A stretch of 64,000 nt of DNA. Origin: Streptosporangium subroseum (GTDB lineage Bacteria; Actinomycetota; Actinomycetes; Streptosporangiales; Streptosporangiaceae). Positions within the stretch are counted from its first letter, which is position 1; each line of letters opens with the position of its first letter. Made by a program: the position numbers and the translations under genes. The DNA lies in the NCBI RefSeq assembly GCF_900188345.1, contig NZ_FZOD01000031.1:37371-101370 (forward strand). The letters are read 5' to 3'. The notes below the pieces were generated by a model. It saw only the letters and a list, made by a program, of their open reading frames with translations, was not told the origin of the DNA and searched no databases. Below, piece by piece: positions 42,195-50,161 of the stretch.

Positions 42195-43034
42195 CTACGG
42201 GCCGGCGGTGAGCCGCGCGGTGATGGCCGGACCTTCGTCGTGGATCCAGGCTTCGGCCCGGGGCAGGCGGTCCTTCACGCCCTCGTCCCAGAAACGCTTG
42301 AACACCGGGTCGATCTCGGCGGCGGCGCGCATGTTGACGTGGAAACGGTGGATCATGGTGGTCGCCAGGGGAATCAGGGCGTGGCGCTGGCCCGCGTTCA
42401 TGCCGTAGGCGTCGGCGAACACGGCGACCCGGTGAGGGATGTCGAGATCCGCGAAGGCGGGCGACCTGTCCTTCGGGTGCAGCAGCGGCGCCCAGTAGTA
42501 GACGGCGTTGGCGATGTCGTAGATCCTCGTGGTCGGCTTGGCGAGATCGAAGTCGATGAGAGCCGCGGGCAGCCCGTCGCGGAAGACGACGTTGCCTGGG
42601 CAGTAGTCGCGGTGGCTGACCACCGGGGGCTCGTCGTCGGGCGTCGAACTCGCGCCCTGCGTCCCGGGAATCCCTCCCCAGGTCGCGTCCGCGGGCGGCG
42701 TCCAGCCCTGGGCGGCGTCGTGGAGCCGGCGAATGAGCCGTGCGAGCTCGACCAGGACCTCTTCGCCCGCCGTGTCCGGCGGGAGTGGTTCGCGGGGAAC
42801 GTCTCCGGGGACGAACGAGAGCATCTCGCGACCCTGGTCATCAAGGCCGAGGGGGATCGGGGCACCCTCGAAGCCCGCGGCACGCAGGTGCGCCAGGTAT
42901 GCCTGGATCGTCATGGTGAAGGGCCGGACCGGGCGCCGGACGGTGTCTCCCACGCGCACGATTCCCTGCGTGACGCCGTCACCGACCAGCGGCACCTCGT
43001 CCTGCCGGTCGACGTCACGATCCAGGTCTGCCAT
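42195..43034 (-). CDS. Aminoglycoside-phosphotransferase-family kinase
   Basis: 279 residues, ATG 43032-43034 after GAGGAG, overlapping the MarR gene's end by 20 bp. A protein-kinase-like fold: hinge-type segment LSFVPGDVPREPLP, catalytic loop HRDYCPGNVVF (Brenner motif with Asp and Asn), and metal-binding IDFDLAKPTTRIYDIA. Such enzymes phosphorylate aminoglycosides, macrolides or small metabolites; the true substrate cannot be read. Coupling to MarR suggests inducible expression. Confidence 0.85.
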   Translation of the reverse strand: MADLDRDVDRQDEVPLVGDGVTQGIVRVGDTVRRPVRPFTMTIQAYLAHLRAAGFEGAPIPLGLDDQGREMLSFVPGDVPREPLPPDTAGEEVLVELARLIRRLHDAAQGWTPPADATWGGIPGTQGASSTPDDEPPVVSHRDYCPGNVVFRDGLPAALIDFDLAKPTTRIYDIANAVYYWAPLLHPKDRSPAFADLDIPHRVAVFADAYGMNAGQRHALIPLATTMIHRFHVNMRAAAEIDPVFKRFWDEGVKDRLPRAEAWIHDEGPAITARLTAGP

Positions 43035-43554
43035 GGGGCTCCTCTGCCGGTTGCGGTGATTGCCGGTATCCGGGGTGGACGCCCGGGGTGAGGCCCTGCT
43101 GGGCGGCGATGGCTTCGAGCAGCTCGGCGAGCTGTGCGCGCTGGGTGTCGTCGAGCGCGGCGCAGATCTCCGCCTCATGCGCGGAGCCGAGCGTGCGCAT
43201 CTCGCTCATCACGTGCGTGCCCTCGGCGGTGAGATGCAGCGCGTGGTTGCGGCGGTCTCGCACATTCCGCCGTCGTTCGATGAGCCCCTTGCGCTCCAGA
43301 CCGTCGACCAGTGCGACGACCCGGCTCGGCACGACTCCCAGTTCTTCGGCCAGGGACTGCTGGCTGCGCCCCGGCTGGACGGCGACCATGCGCAGGAGCC
43401 CGACATCGGCGGGGACCACCCCGAGTTCGCTGATCCGCTCGGCGAACCGCGCCGAGGCATGGGCGCCCACCTGCGCGAGCAGGAACGCCGTCCCCCTCGG
43501 CCGAAGCCGCGACGCCGATCCGGCCTCGCCGCCGGGCTGCCGTTGTGTGGTCAT
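43015..43554 (-). CDS. MarR-family transcriptional regulator
   Basis: A 179-residue winged-helix regulator. ATG start without a clear ribosome binding site, possibly leaderless. Recognition segment QSLAEELGVVPSRVVALVDGLERKGLIERRRNVRDRRN is split over helix 3, helix 4 and the wing, with the signature RRNVRDRRNHALHLT. It is upstream of and coupled to the kinase, and divergent from the SDR operon over 67 bp, so it probably controls both directions. Confidence 0.92.
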   Translation of the reverse strand: MTTQRQPGGEAGSASRLRPRGTAFLLAQVGAHASARFAERISELGVVPADVGLLRMVAVQPGRSQQSLAEELGVVPSRVVALVDGLERKGLIERRRNVRDRRNHALHLTAEGTHVMSEMRTLGSAHEAEICAALDDTQRAQLAELLEAIAAQQGLTPGVHPGYRQSPQPAEEPHGRPGS

Positions 43555-43584
43555 GCGCCGATGGTAGTGGCAGAGAATGGTTCC

Positions 43585-43602
43585 GTGCTATGAATAGTTC
43601 AC
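43585..43602. promoter_or_regulatory. Candidate MarR operator
   Basis: The 67-bp divergent region contains GTG-CTAT-GA-ATAG-TTCAC with 4-bp symmetric arms, flanked by partly symmetric sequence. It would overlap both promoters. Evidence is positional and symmetry-based only. Confidence 0.4.
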
Positions 43603-43621
43603 CCAAGAGAACGGAATTAAA

Positions 43622-44407
43622 ATGCTCAGCGAAGCCAGTGACAGCCCGCCGCACTACCCGGACCTCATCGGCAGAGTCGCGCTGGTGACCGGCGGCTCAC
43701 GAGGGATCGGAGCGGCGACCTGCCACGCCCTGGCGGCGAACGGGGTCAGCGTCGCGGTGAACGGCCGTGACCTGGCGGCGATCGACGTGGTCGTCGCAGA
43801 GATCACGGCAGGCGGAGGCACGGCGGTGGCGGCGCCCGGCGACGTCACCGACGAGGCCGCGGTGCGGGACGTGCGCGACACGGTCGAGCACGCGCTGGGA
43901 CCGGTGGAGATCCTCGCGGCGTTCGCCGGCGGTCTGGGCGCCCCGACGCCCACAGCCCAACTCGGACTCGATCAGTGGCGCGCGGTCATCGAGTCCGACC
44001 TGACCTCGGTGTATCTGACGGTGGCGGCCTTCCTGCCCACCATGATCGAGCGGGGCAAGGGGTCGATCATCACCATGTCCTCCACGGCAGGCCGCCAACC
44101 GGGCGGCGCGAACGCCGCGTACGCCGCGGCGAAGGCCGGCGTGGTGATGTTCACCAAGCACCTGGCGAACGAGGTCGGCAGGCACGGCATCCGGGCCAAC
44201 TGCCTGGCCCCCTCCGCTGTGCTCAACGAGCGTATGCGACGGTTCATGTCCGCCGGGCAACTCGACGAGCTGGCCACGGCCTTCCCCCTCGGCCGCATCG
44301 GACAGCCCGACGACATCGCCCAGGCCGCGCTGTATCTCGCCTCGGACGCGTCGTCCTGGGTCACCGGGGTCACCCTCGACCTGACCGGTGGGCGGGTGAT
44401 GATGTGA
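43622..44407 (+). CDS. Short-chain dehydrogenase/reductase
   Basis: A 261-residue Rossmann-fold NAD(P)-dependent oxidoreductase. Nucleotide motif TGGSRGIG (23-30); catalytic Ser153/154, Tyr167 and Lys171 (YAAAK). The usual NNAG motif is replaced by AAFAGG. The C-terminal GRIGQPDDIAQAALYLAS is typical of FabG-like SDRs. It heads a three-gene operon with GTGA and ATGA overlaps and is divergent from MarR. Substrate unknown. Confidence 0.92.
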   Translation: MLSEASDSPPHYPDLIGRVALVTGGSRGIGAATCHALAANGVSVAVNGRDLAAIDVVVAEITAGGGTAVAAPGDVTDEAAVRDVRDTVEHALGPVEILAAFAGGLGAPTPTAQLGLDQWRAVIESDLTSVYLTVAAFLPTMIERGKGSIITMSSTAGRQPGGANAAYAAAKAGVVMFTKHLANEVGRHGIRANCLAPSAVLNERMRRFMSAGQLDELATAFPLGRIGQPDDIAQAALYLASDASSWVTGVTLDLTGGRVMM

Positions 44408-45129
44408 CAGCCGTCGAGCGCACCCCGCGGCAGAACGAGGCCGGACCACCGCTGGGGATCCTCGCCGTGGTGTTCACGGCGCTGTTCCTCGCCGGGATCA
44501 TCATCAGCACGGTCATGGCGGGCGGCGTCACCTTCCCGTCGCCCTTCGGCTCCTCGGCCGAGATCCTGGCCTACTTCCACGACCATCAGAGCGCCGTACA
44601 GGTCAGCGCGTTCCTGCAGTTCGGCGCCTCGGTCCCGATGGCGATCTACGCGGCCACCGCCTCGGCCCGCCTGCACAACCTCGGCATCCGGGCGCCCGGT
44701 GCCACCATCGCCCTGGCGGGCGGCCTGCTGGCCGCCGGCATGCTGGCCCTGTCCGCGCTGTTCGGCTGGGTGCTCTCGCGTCCGGAGGTCCTTACCGAGT
44801 CCGCCGTGGTCCGAGCCCTGCAGGACCTCGCCTTCGTCACCGGCGGCGCCGGGCACGTCGTCTTCCTCGGCCTGCTCGTCGCGGGCATCGCCGTACCGGG
44901 TCTGCTGGCCGGTCTGCTGCCGCGTCCGCTGGCGTTCGCCGGCCTGGCCATCGCCGTCATCGCCGAGCTTTCCACGCTCACCCTGCTTGTCTCCGGCGCG
45001 GCCGTGCTGCTGCCCGTGGCCCGTTTCACCTCCCTGGTCTGGCTCATCGCCGCCGGTTTCCTGCTGCCCCGCAGCAGAGCCGGCAGGACCGGTTCCCGCA
45101 GGCAAGCACGTAAGGACGCCGCCGTATGA
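44404..45129 (+). CDS. Polytopic membrane protein (DUF4386-like)
   Basis: A 241-residue hydrophobic protein with about six membrane helices (first at 18-40). GTG start overlaps the SDR stop (GTGA) and its own stop overlaps the hydrolase start (ATGA). The loop FPSPFGSSAEILAYFHDHQ after helix 1 resembles DUF4386-type proteins. Function unknown; strict coupling suggests joint action with the SDR and hydrolase. Confidence 0.75.
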   Translation: MTAVERTPRQNEAGPPLGILAVVFTALFLAGIIISTVMAGGVTFPSPFGSSAEILAYFHDHQSAVQVSAFLQFGASVPMAIYAATASARLHNLGIRAPGATIALAGGLLAAGMLALSALFGWVLSRPEVLTESAVVRALQDLAFVTGGAGHVVFLGLLVAGIAVPGLLAGLLPRPLAFAGLAIAVIAELSTLTLLVSGAAVLLPVARFTSLVWLIAAGFLLPRSRAGRTGSRRQARKDAAV

Positions 45130-45950
45130 ACACCGCACTGACCGAACGGCTTGTACGCTTCCAGCACCCCGAGAAGGTCCTGGGATATCTGGGAGGGCTG
45201 GACGACGACCGCATCGCCGCTCTGTACGGACTGGATTCGGGCTCCTACCGGCAGATCCGCCGATCTCACGATGAGCAGGCACATCGCGCGGCGACGGAGC
45301 TGCTCGACGATCCCGAGTTCGCGGGAAAGGTGGACCGGCTGCCTTTCGCGCCCGGTCAGCGCGTCGTGGCCGTTGGCGAGAGCATCACCGATGACCTGCT
45401 GTCGTGGTTCGAGATCCTGCGCCACGTCCTTGACCTCCGGCGTCCCGCCGACGGCATCGTCCTGACGAACATGGCGGTCTCCGGGCAGACCACCACCCAG
45501 GCCCTGACCACGCTGCCCGGGCTGTCCTTCCAACGCCCGGACTGGGTGCTGTGCATGCTCGGCGGCAACGACGCCCAGCGTCTCGGATCGGCCGACGGAC
45601 CGACCCTGGTCAGCCTCGCCGAAACCGAACGCAACCTACGCGCCCTGCGCGATCTCATCACGGAGCGAACCCCGGCGCGATGGGTGGGGCTCACCCCGAC
45701 CAGGGTGGACGAGACCCGTGTCAGGGCCTACCAGCCCTTCCAGCGAGCGGGGATCACCTGGGTCAATCGTGACATCGATGCCATCGGGACGTTTCTGAAC
45801 GCGCAACCGGACCCCGTGGTCGACACCCGGCCCGTCATCGCCGGACAGGCTGGAGAGCGGTTTCACCTCGACGATGGCCTGCACCTCTCCCTCGCCGGCC
45901 AGCAGGCCCTGACCGCCGCCCTGGTCGACACCCTCACGGACCGACCCTGA
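45126..45950 (+). CDS. SGNH/GDSL-family hydrolase
   Basis: 274 residues, cytoplasmic (no signal peptide). SGNH blocks: nucleophile region VAVGESITDD (GES rather than GDS), AVSGQT for block II, GGNDAQ for block III, and DGLHLSLAG for block V with the catalytic histidine. Likely an esterase or lipase. It ends the SDR operon; no terminator was found, and an MFS relic follows. Confidence 0.85.
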   Translation: MNTALTERLVRFQHPEKVLGYLGGLDDDRIAALYGLDSGSYRQIRRSHDEQAHRAATELLDDPEFAGKVDRLPFAPGQRVVAVGESITDDLLSWFEILRHVLDLRRPADGIVLTNMAVSGQTTTQALTTLPGLSFQRPDWVLCMLGGNDAQRLGSADGPTLVSLAETERNLRALRDLITERTPARWVGLTPTRVDETRVRAYQPFQRAGITWVNRDIDAIGTFLNAQPDPVVDTRPVIAGQAGERFHLDDGLHLSLAGQQALTAALVDTLTDRP

Positions 45951-46091
45951 AACGGACGTCGAGGCTCCCGGCGCTGCCCCGCAACGGGACTCAGAGAAAG
46001 GGCGGCGGCCGATCGATATGGCACCGAACCCGGCGGCGAGCGCCGCGGCCGAACCGCCGGAGGAGCCGCCTCCGCATCGCTACGCCTCATC

Positions 46092-46343
46092 TTCCCGCTC
46101 ACCGCCGCGCACCAGCGGGCAGGGATCGTCGCCGGAATCTACGTCGTCGCGTACGTCGCGTTCGGTCTGCCCGTTGTCATCGCCGGCCAACTCGCCGCCC
46201 CGCTCGGCCTGGTGTCGACGGTCGCCTGGTACGGAGCGGTGACCGTGCTCCTGGCGCTCGTCGGCCTCGTCGCGCAGCGTTCGCTGCTCGGCCGGAGCGA
46301 TACGGGCCGCCTCAATCCAACGGTCGCCTCGAATGGATCGTGA
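46092..46343 (+). pseudogene. C-terminal relic of an MFS transporter
   Basis: An 84-codon frame ending in TGA, without a start codon or ribosome binding site. It encodes the end of a major-facilitator transporter: AAHQRAGIVAGIYVVAYVAFG, continuing through PVVIAGQLAAPLGL and a last helix VLLALVGLVAQRSLLG. The first roughly 320 codons are missing; the sequence before it (45951-46091) is unrelated. It shows a deletion or recombination next to the SDR operon. Confidence 0.75.
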
Positions 46344-46419
46344 AGCTTGATCGGCGGCTGAGCGGAGACCGCCCGGGACCACGCCTCAGACAGAAGCTTC
46401 CCCAAACTTCCGCATAACT

Positions 46420-46441
46420 CCCTAATGTTATCTGAATAGGG
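46420..46441 (+). promoter_or_regulatory. AT-rich promoter/operator of the excisionase-like regulator
   Basis: CCCTA (46420-46424) and TAGGG (46437-46441) flank an AT-rich core about 40 bp before the GTG start of the next gene. This is the most AT-rich stretch nearby and probably contains the promoter; the symmetric arms could be an autoregulatory site. Confidence 0.45.
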
Positions 46442-46481
46442 TAGTTTAGAGAATGTATTGGTGCGCTGCGAGGGGGGTCGG

Positions 46482-46919
46482 GTGTCTCAACCGCCGTATT
46501 CGGTCGAGCAGGTGGCGAACCTGCTCGGCCTCCATGTCAAGACGGTGCGCACCTACGTGCGGGATGGACGGCTGAAAGCGGTCCGCATCGGCAAGCAGTA
46601 CCGGATCGCCCGCGAGGACCTGGACGCCTTCACCGGCCACCCGGTGGAACCACCCGCCGCCGAGACGGCCGGACGCCGGCGCCACCTCGACGTGTCCAGC
46701 ATCGTGCAGATCGACGCGATCGGCCCCGAGGAGATGAACCGCCTGAGCACCATGCTCATGGCCCTCACCGCAGGCGGCCCCCACGACGACGGACGCCTGC
46801 GCATCGAGACGATCTACGACGAGGAGCGGGCCCGCATGAAAATCATCGTGCTGGGCGGCCTGGACAGCAGCGTCGAGTTGCTCACAATCATCAACAAGCT
46901 GGCGAAGGACCGGCCGTGA
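46482..46919 (+). CDS. Excisionase/MerR-type HTH regulator
   Basis: 145 residues from GTG 46482, with GAGGGGGG 8 nt upstream (a TTG at 46458 is less likely). The N-terminal helix-turn-helix (about 4-48) matches the helix_turn_helix_17/excisionase class: SVEQVANLLGLHVKTVRTYV and then AVRIGKQYRIAREDLDAF. A separate C-terminal domain (about 70-145, IVQIDAIGPEEMNRLS, MKIIVLGGLDSSVELL) could be a ligand or dimerisation domain. No integrase or phage genes are near, so it is more likely a regulator than a recombination factor. Confidence 0.85.
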   Translation: MSQPPYSVEQVANLLGLHVKTVRTYVRDGRLKAVRIGKQYRIAREDLDAFTGHPVEPPAAETAGRRRHLDVSSIVQIDAIGPEEMNRLSTMLMALTAGGPHDDGRLRIETIYDEERARMKIIVLGGLDSSVELLTIINKLAKDRP

Positions 46920-47062
46920 CCGGCATTCACTCCTCCGCCGAAGGCGCCCGCACCCTCGAAAAGCACCGTCGCGACTTCCTGGAGCGGTGGCCGGCACCCG
47001 GCGAGCCCGCCCCCTGGCGCGCATGGTCGCGTTCGCAGGCAGGTGCGCCCGCATGCCATTGA
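46916..47062 (+). CDS. Small overlapping ORF, 48 residues
   Basis: GTG at 46916 overlaps the regulator's stop as GTGA, and the frame runs 48 codons to TGA. The product (GARTLEKHRRDFLERWPAP in its middle) looks like an alpha-helical charged segment with several tryptophans. It resembles nothing recognisable and may be the remnant of a longer gene or a coupled small protein. The overlap, codon usage and filling of the gap to the next gene are the only support. Confidence 0.4.
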   Translation: MTGIHSSAEGARTLEKHRRDFLERWPAPGEPAPWRAWSRSQAGAPACH

Positions 47063-47093
47063 CGCGGAGCCGACCATGTGGAGGGGACCTGCG

Positions 47094-47795
47094 ATGAGCC
47101 TCGACCTGACGCCGCACCAGGCGATCGCCGAGCGCATGATCGAGATCCCCGCCGGGGAGATCGTCCTGCGGGACGAGGGCACGGAGAGGAGGTGGAAGGT
47201 CGAGGTCGGGGCCTTCCGGCTGGCGCCGTATCCCGTGACCCGCGAGCTGTACCGCGCCGTTCACGGCGAGGCGCCCACGAGCTCGGCGGGGCCGCGGACG
47301 CCGGTGACCGAGATCTCCTGGAAGGAGGCCGTCCGGTTCTGCAACCTGCTCTCGCAGGCGACGGGCCTCCAGCCCTGCTACTCGATGGGCGACAACCCCG
47401 ACGATCCCGACGCGCAGGACGTGCTCCTCGACGGGAAGGCCGACGGCTATCGCCTCCCGTCCGAGGCGGAGTGGGAGTACGCCTGCAGGGCCGGGACCTC
47501 CGGTGTCCGCTACGGAGAGCTGGACGAGATCGCCTGGTATCGCGGCAACTCCGGCGGCGAGGTGCACGACGTCGCGACCAGGGCGCCGAACGCGTGGGGC
47601 CTCTACGACATGATCGGCAACGCGTGGGAGTGGTGCTGGGACGTCTACGATCCCGAGGTCTACGGCCCGTACCGCGTGTTCCGCGGCGGAGGTGCGTACG
47701 ACCCGCCCCGAGGATGCCGGGCGTCGTGCCGCCGCAAGAGCCACCCGACCTTCCGCGTCGACGACCTCGGATTCCGGCTCGCCCGATCGCGGTGA
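47094..47795 (+). CDS. SUMF1/formylglycine-generating-enzyme-fold protein
   Basis: 233 residues, ATG after GGAGGGG. Typical FGE-sulfatase fold motifs: YPVTRELYRAV, PVTEISWKEAVRFCNLLS, YRLPSEAEWEYACRAG, PNAWGLYDMIGNAWEWCWD, VFRGGGAYD and GFRLARS. The two redox cysteines of true FGE are not clearly in place (the C-terminal region has GCRASCRR in a shifted position), so it is probably a non-FGE member acting on other substrates. Its stop lies inside a 30-bp tandem repeat. Confidence 0.85.
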   Translation: MSLDLTPHQAIAERMIEIPAGEIVLRDEGTERRWKVEVGAFRLAPYPVTRELYRAVHGEAPTSSAGPRTPVTEISWKEAVRFCNLLSQATGLQPCYSMGDNPDDPDAQDVLLDGKADGYRLPSEAEWEYACRAGTSGVRYGELDEIAWYRGNSGGEVHDVATRAPNAWGLYDMIGNAWEWCWDVYDPEVYGPYRVFRGGGAYDPPRGCRASCRRKSHPTFRVDDLGFRLARSR

Positions 47796-47936
47796 GCGGG
47801 AAACACACCAGACCGGTGGCCGTGAGCGGAAAAGGCATCAGACCGGTGGCCGTAAGCGAGAAACGCACCAGACCGGTGGCCGTAAGCGGGAAACGCACCA
47901 GGCCGGTGGCCGTAAGCGGGAAACGCACCAGACCGG
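47785..47936 (+). repeat. 30-bp tandem repeat seeded from the SUMF1 gene stop
   Basis: Units start at 47785 (diverged, covering the last SUMF1 codons and TGA), 47815, 47845, 47875 and 47905. Consensus: GGTGGCCGTAAGCGGGAAAC then GCACCAGACC. The stop codon position reads TGA, TGA, TAA, TAA, TAA across copies. Confidence 0.9.
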
Positions 47937-48043
47937 GCTCTGCCTCCCCGCCGAGGACGACGCGACGCACCACGGCCCGAACGCGGCGACGATCCCGGCC
48001 GGGCACCGGGAGCCCGGGCGACGGGTCACCGGTGGCCGGCCTT

Positions 48044-48079
48044 TAGCTGTTTCACAACGCGTAGCTGTTTCACAACGCG
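48044..48079 (-). repeat. 18-bp perfect duplication at the MBL gene stop
   Basis: TAGCTGTTTCACAACGCG occurs at 48044-48061 and 48062-48079. The second copy contains the MBL gene's last codons and TGA stop (minus strand GCGTTGTGA), the first is an intergenic copy. Confidence 0.9.
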
Positions 48080-48990
48080 GAGGGGGGAGGCGGGCGCTCG
48101 CCGCCGGGGCCGCGCACGTGCAGTATGTCGCCCTGGCGGGCGATCTCGACGTCGAGGCGGTCCGCGTCGGCCAGCTCCTTGCCGAGGACGTCGAGCTCGT
48201 TGTCCGTACGGCCCGGCGCGTGGTGGGTCAGGACCAGGCGGCGGGCCCGGCAGCGATCGGCGAAGGCCAGCGCGTCCGCCACGGTGGAATGGCCATAGGC
48301 ATCGGCCGTCGCCTGCTCGGCGGAGAGAAACTGGGCGTCGTGCAGGAGCACGTCGACCCCGGCGGCGAGCTCCCGCGCCGCCGCCGACCCCAGCTGGGGA
48401 GAGTGGTCGGGAAGGTAGGCCACCGAGACCCCGTCGCCCTCTACCCGGATTCCGTGGGTGATCCCGCCCTTGTGCGTGATCTCGGCCCGGCGCACCGTGA
48501 AACCCTCGATGACGGCCGGTTCCGTCGTCGCGGGGAGAAACCGCCACGTCCCGAGCAGGCCGTCAGGACCGATCGGGAAGTGCGGCGGCGACATGACCCG
48601 GGCGAGCAGCTCGCGGGGGGACGGGCTTGACGGTTCGTGGGAGGACGCGTTCCCAGACAGGTGGGGCGACGTGCTTCCTGGCGGGTGGGGGGACGAGCTT
48701 CCCGGGAGGTGAAGATCGACGCGGGCGTCGGGGCGGTCCAGAGAGGGACAGAACGGCAGGCCCTGCAGATGGTCCCAGTGCAGGTGCGTCAGCAGGATCG
48801 AGCCGCGGAACGCGGCCCCGCCGAGCAGGTCGGGGAGCCCCCGCAGGCCGGTGCCCGCGTCGAGGATCAGCGCGGGGACATCGGAGTCGTCCGGCAGTAC
48901 GGCGACGCAGCTGGTGTGCCCGCCGTACCGGACGAACGCGGGACCGGGAGCGGGGGTCGATCCCCGGACCCCGAGCAGGACGAGCCTCAC
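48070..48990 (-). CDS. Metallo-beta-lactamase-fold hydrolase (TaR3-like)
   Basis: 306 residues, GTG start overlapping the CNB-protein stop (GTGA). MBL metal motif THLHWDH (His69, His71, Asp73, His74), later HDAQF and LTHHAPGR. The N-terminus (LLGVRGSTPAPGP, RYGGHTSC, LILDAGTGLR) is typical of the TaR3-like subgroup, which includes proposed cyclic-nucleotide phosphodiesterases. Its coupling to a cyclic-nucleotide-binding protein and divergence from a cyclase make phosphodiesterase activity plausible (inference). Residues about 95-126 are an 8-residue tandem repeat, unusual for an MBL domain. Confidence 0.8.
   Translation of the reverse strand: MRLVLLGVRGSTPAPGPAFVRYGGHTSCVAVLPDDSDVPALILDAGTGLRGLPDLLGGAAFRGSILLTHLHWDHLQGLPFCPSLDRPDARVDLHLPGSSSPHPPGSTSPHLSGNASSHEPSSPSPRELLARVMSPPHFPIGPDGLLGTWRFLPATTEPAVIEGFTVRRAEITHKGGITHGIRVEGDGVSVAYLPDHSPQLGSAAARELAAGVDVLLHDAQFLSAEQATADAYGHSTVADALAFADRCRARRLVLTHHAPGRTDNELDVLGKELADADRLDVEIARQGDILHVRGPGGERPPPPSAL
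48613..48708 (-). repeat. 24-bp in-frame repeat inside the MBL gene
   Basis: Three clear units (48637-48660, 48661-48684, 48685-48708) and one degenerate unit. They encode LPGSSSPH-PPGSTSPH-LSGNASSH-like octapeptides, inserted after the first metal-binding loop region. Confidence 0.85.
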
Positions 48991-49985
48991 GTGAGGGATT
49001 CCTCACGCCGGTGACCTTCGGCAAGACGCGCCAGGGCGGCCTTGTCGATGATGTGCGCGGGTGCCTCGGCGACCCGGATCGGCGTCAGCGCCGTCAGCGT
49101 CGCCGTACGGCGTCCGCCCTCCAGCACCGCGCGCTCGCCGAGGATGGCGCCGGGGCCGAGCTCCGGAAGCCGGCGTCCGTCGACCTCGACGGAGAGCACG
49201 CCGTCGAGAAGGAGGAACAGCGCGTCGCCCGGGTCCCCCTGGCGGATCAGGGCCTCCCCCGCGGCCAGGGACCGGATCGTCGGCCTGTGGCCGCCACGCA
49301 TGATCAGCGTCGACATCTCACGTTCCAGGGCGGTCTCGGCGGCGGTGACCAGGACCGGGGAATCCTCGTCTCCCCACGGCGTACGGTGCGCGCCCTCCTG
49401 GCCGGCCCACGCCTCGAAGTCGGTGACCCCCGCCTTCTGCGCCAGCACGCCGTCGGCCCCGTAGACCCAGTGCCGGGGGAACGGGCTCGCGCCCTCCAGC
49501 GTCGAGGAGGCGTGGCCGTCGGCGTGCAGTGTCAGAGCGAGCGTCGTCCACACCAGCGGGGACTGCAGCCGCATGTACGGCGGACGCGAGATCCTGCGCG
49601 GGAACGGCATCGCCGTACGACCTCCGGCGGTCTGCGTGAAACGTATCCAGCCGTCGCCGATCTCGGGTTCCGGGCGCAGGTCCGGCAGGCTGAAGGCGGT
49701 GAACGTCACGCCGAGCGGGCCCAGACGCATGGTCGTCGCCCCCATGACCAGGCCGCCGTCGACGCCGTGACCGGTCAGGCGGCCGTCGGTGAACTCCGCC
49801 CAGGCGGTCAGGCGGTTGGCGAAGCGGAAACCGTCGGCTCCGCGCAGGGCCTCCAGGTCGCCGACCTTGTCCGGGGGCGGGTCGTCGTAGTGCGCGATCC
49901 CCACGGTGAACGCGGGCCTGGTGTAGCCCTTGACGGCCTCGGACGGAATCCAGGACAGGGACGTCACCTGCGACTCGACGCGCAT
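48987..49985 (-). CDS. Cyclic nucleotide-binding domain protein
   Basis: 332 residues, ATG after GGAGGGG. Residues 1-220 form a domain with acetoacetate-decarboxylase-like beta pattern (GYTRPAF, FTVGIAHYDD; AWAEFTDGRLTGHG), not firmly identified. The C-terminal 230-320 is a cyclic-nucleotide-binding domain: ALIRQGDPGDALFLLLDG, then phosphate-binding cassette LGERAVLEGGRRTAT with Glu284 and Arg292/293. No DNA-binding domain. It is cotranscribed with the MBL hydrolase and divergent from the cyclase-fusion operon by 176 bp, so it is a likely cAMP or cGMP sensor of that system. Confidence 0.85.
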   Translation of the reverse strand: MRVESQVTSLSWIPSEAVKGYTRPAFTVGIAHYDDPPPDKVGDLEALRGADGFRFANRLTAWAEFTDGRLTGHGVDGGLVMGATTMRLGPLGVTFTAFSLPDLRPEPEIGDGWIRFTQTAGGRTAMPFPRRISRPPYMRLQSPLVWTTLALTLHADGHASSTLEGASPFPRHWVYGADGVLAQKAGVTDFEAWAGQEGAHRTPWGDEDSPVLVTAAETALEREMSTLIMRGGHRPTIRSLAAGEALIRQGDPGDALFLLLDGVLSVEVDGRRLPELGPGAILGERAVLEGGRRTATLTALTPIRVAEAPAHIIDKAALARLAEGHRREESLT

Positions 49986-50146
49986 GGTTCCCCTCCAGGG
50001 GAGATCGTTACCCGCCGGCGCGGGATCCATGACACGACCGTAGAAACCGCGGCGCGCTCGAACCAGGGCGTCACCCTGCGAACACGAGGGGGTGCCAGCA
50101 CCCCTCAACCGTCGTCCCAGCACCCTTCACGCGAGATCCGTCCCGA

Positions 50147-50161
50147 TATGTAATTCAACTC
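50147..50161 (+). promoter_or_regulatory. Possible leaderless promoter of the cyclase operon
   Basis: TATGTA (50147-50152) lies 9 bp before the GTG of the receiver-cyclase gene and no ribosome binding site is present. The rest of the divergent spacer (49986-50146) shows no further clear element. Confidence 0.4.

Noticed and set aside
46482..46919. Phage excisionase marking a prophage
   Set aside because: No integrase, structural or replication phage genes in the window; extra C-terminal domain fits a regulator better.
47094..47795. Genuine formylglycine-generating enzyme
   Set aside because: Catalytic cysteine pair not in the expected positions and no sulfatase gene nearby.
47785..47936. 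CRISPR array (30-bp regular repeats)
   Set aside because: The repeats are directly adjoining with no spacers and no cas genes are near; the same holds for the other arrays.
48026..48547. Overlapping minus-strand gene inside the MBL coding region
   Set aside because: It is a frame shadow of the MBL gene; the MBL frame has all metal-binding motifs.
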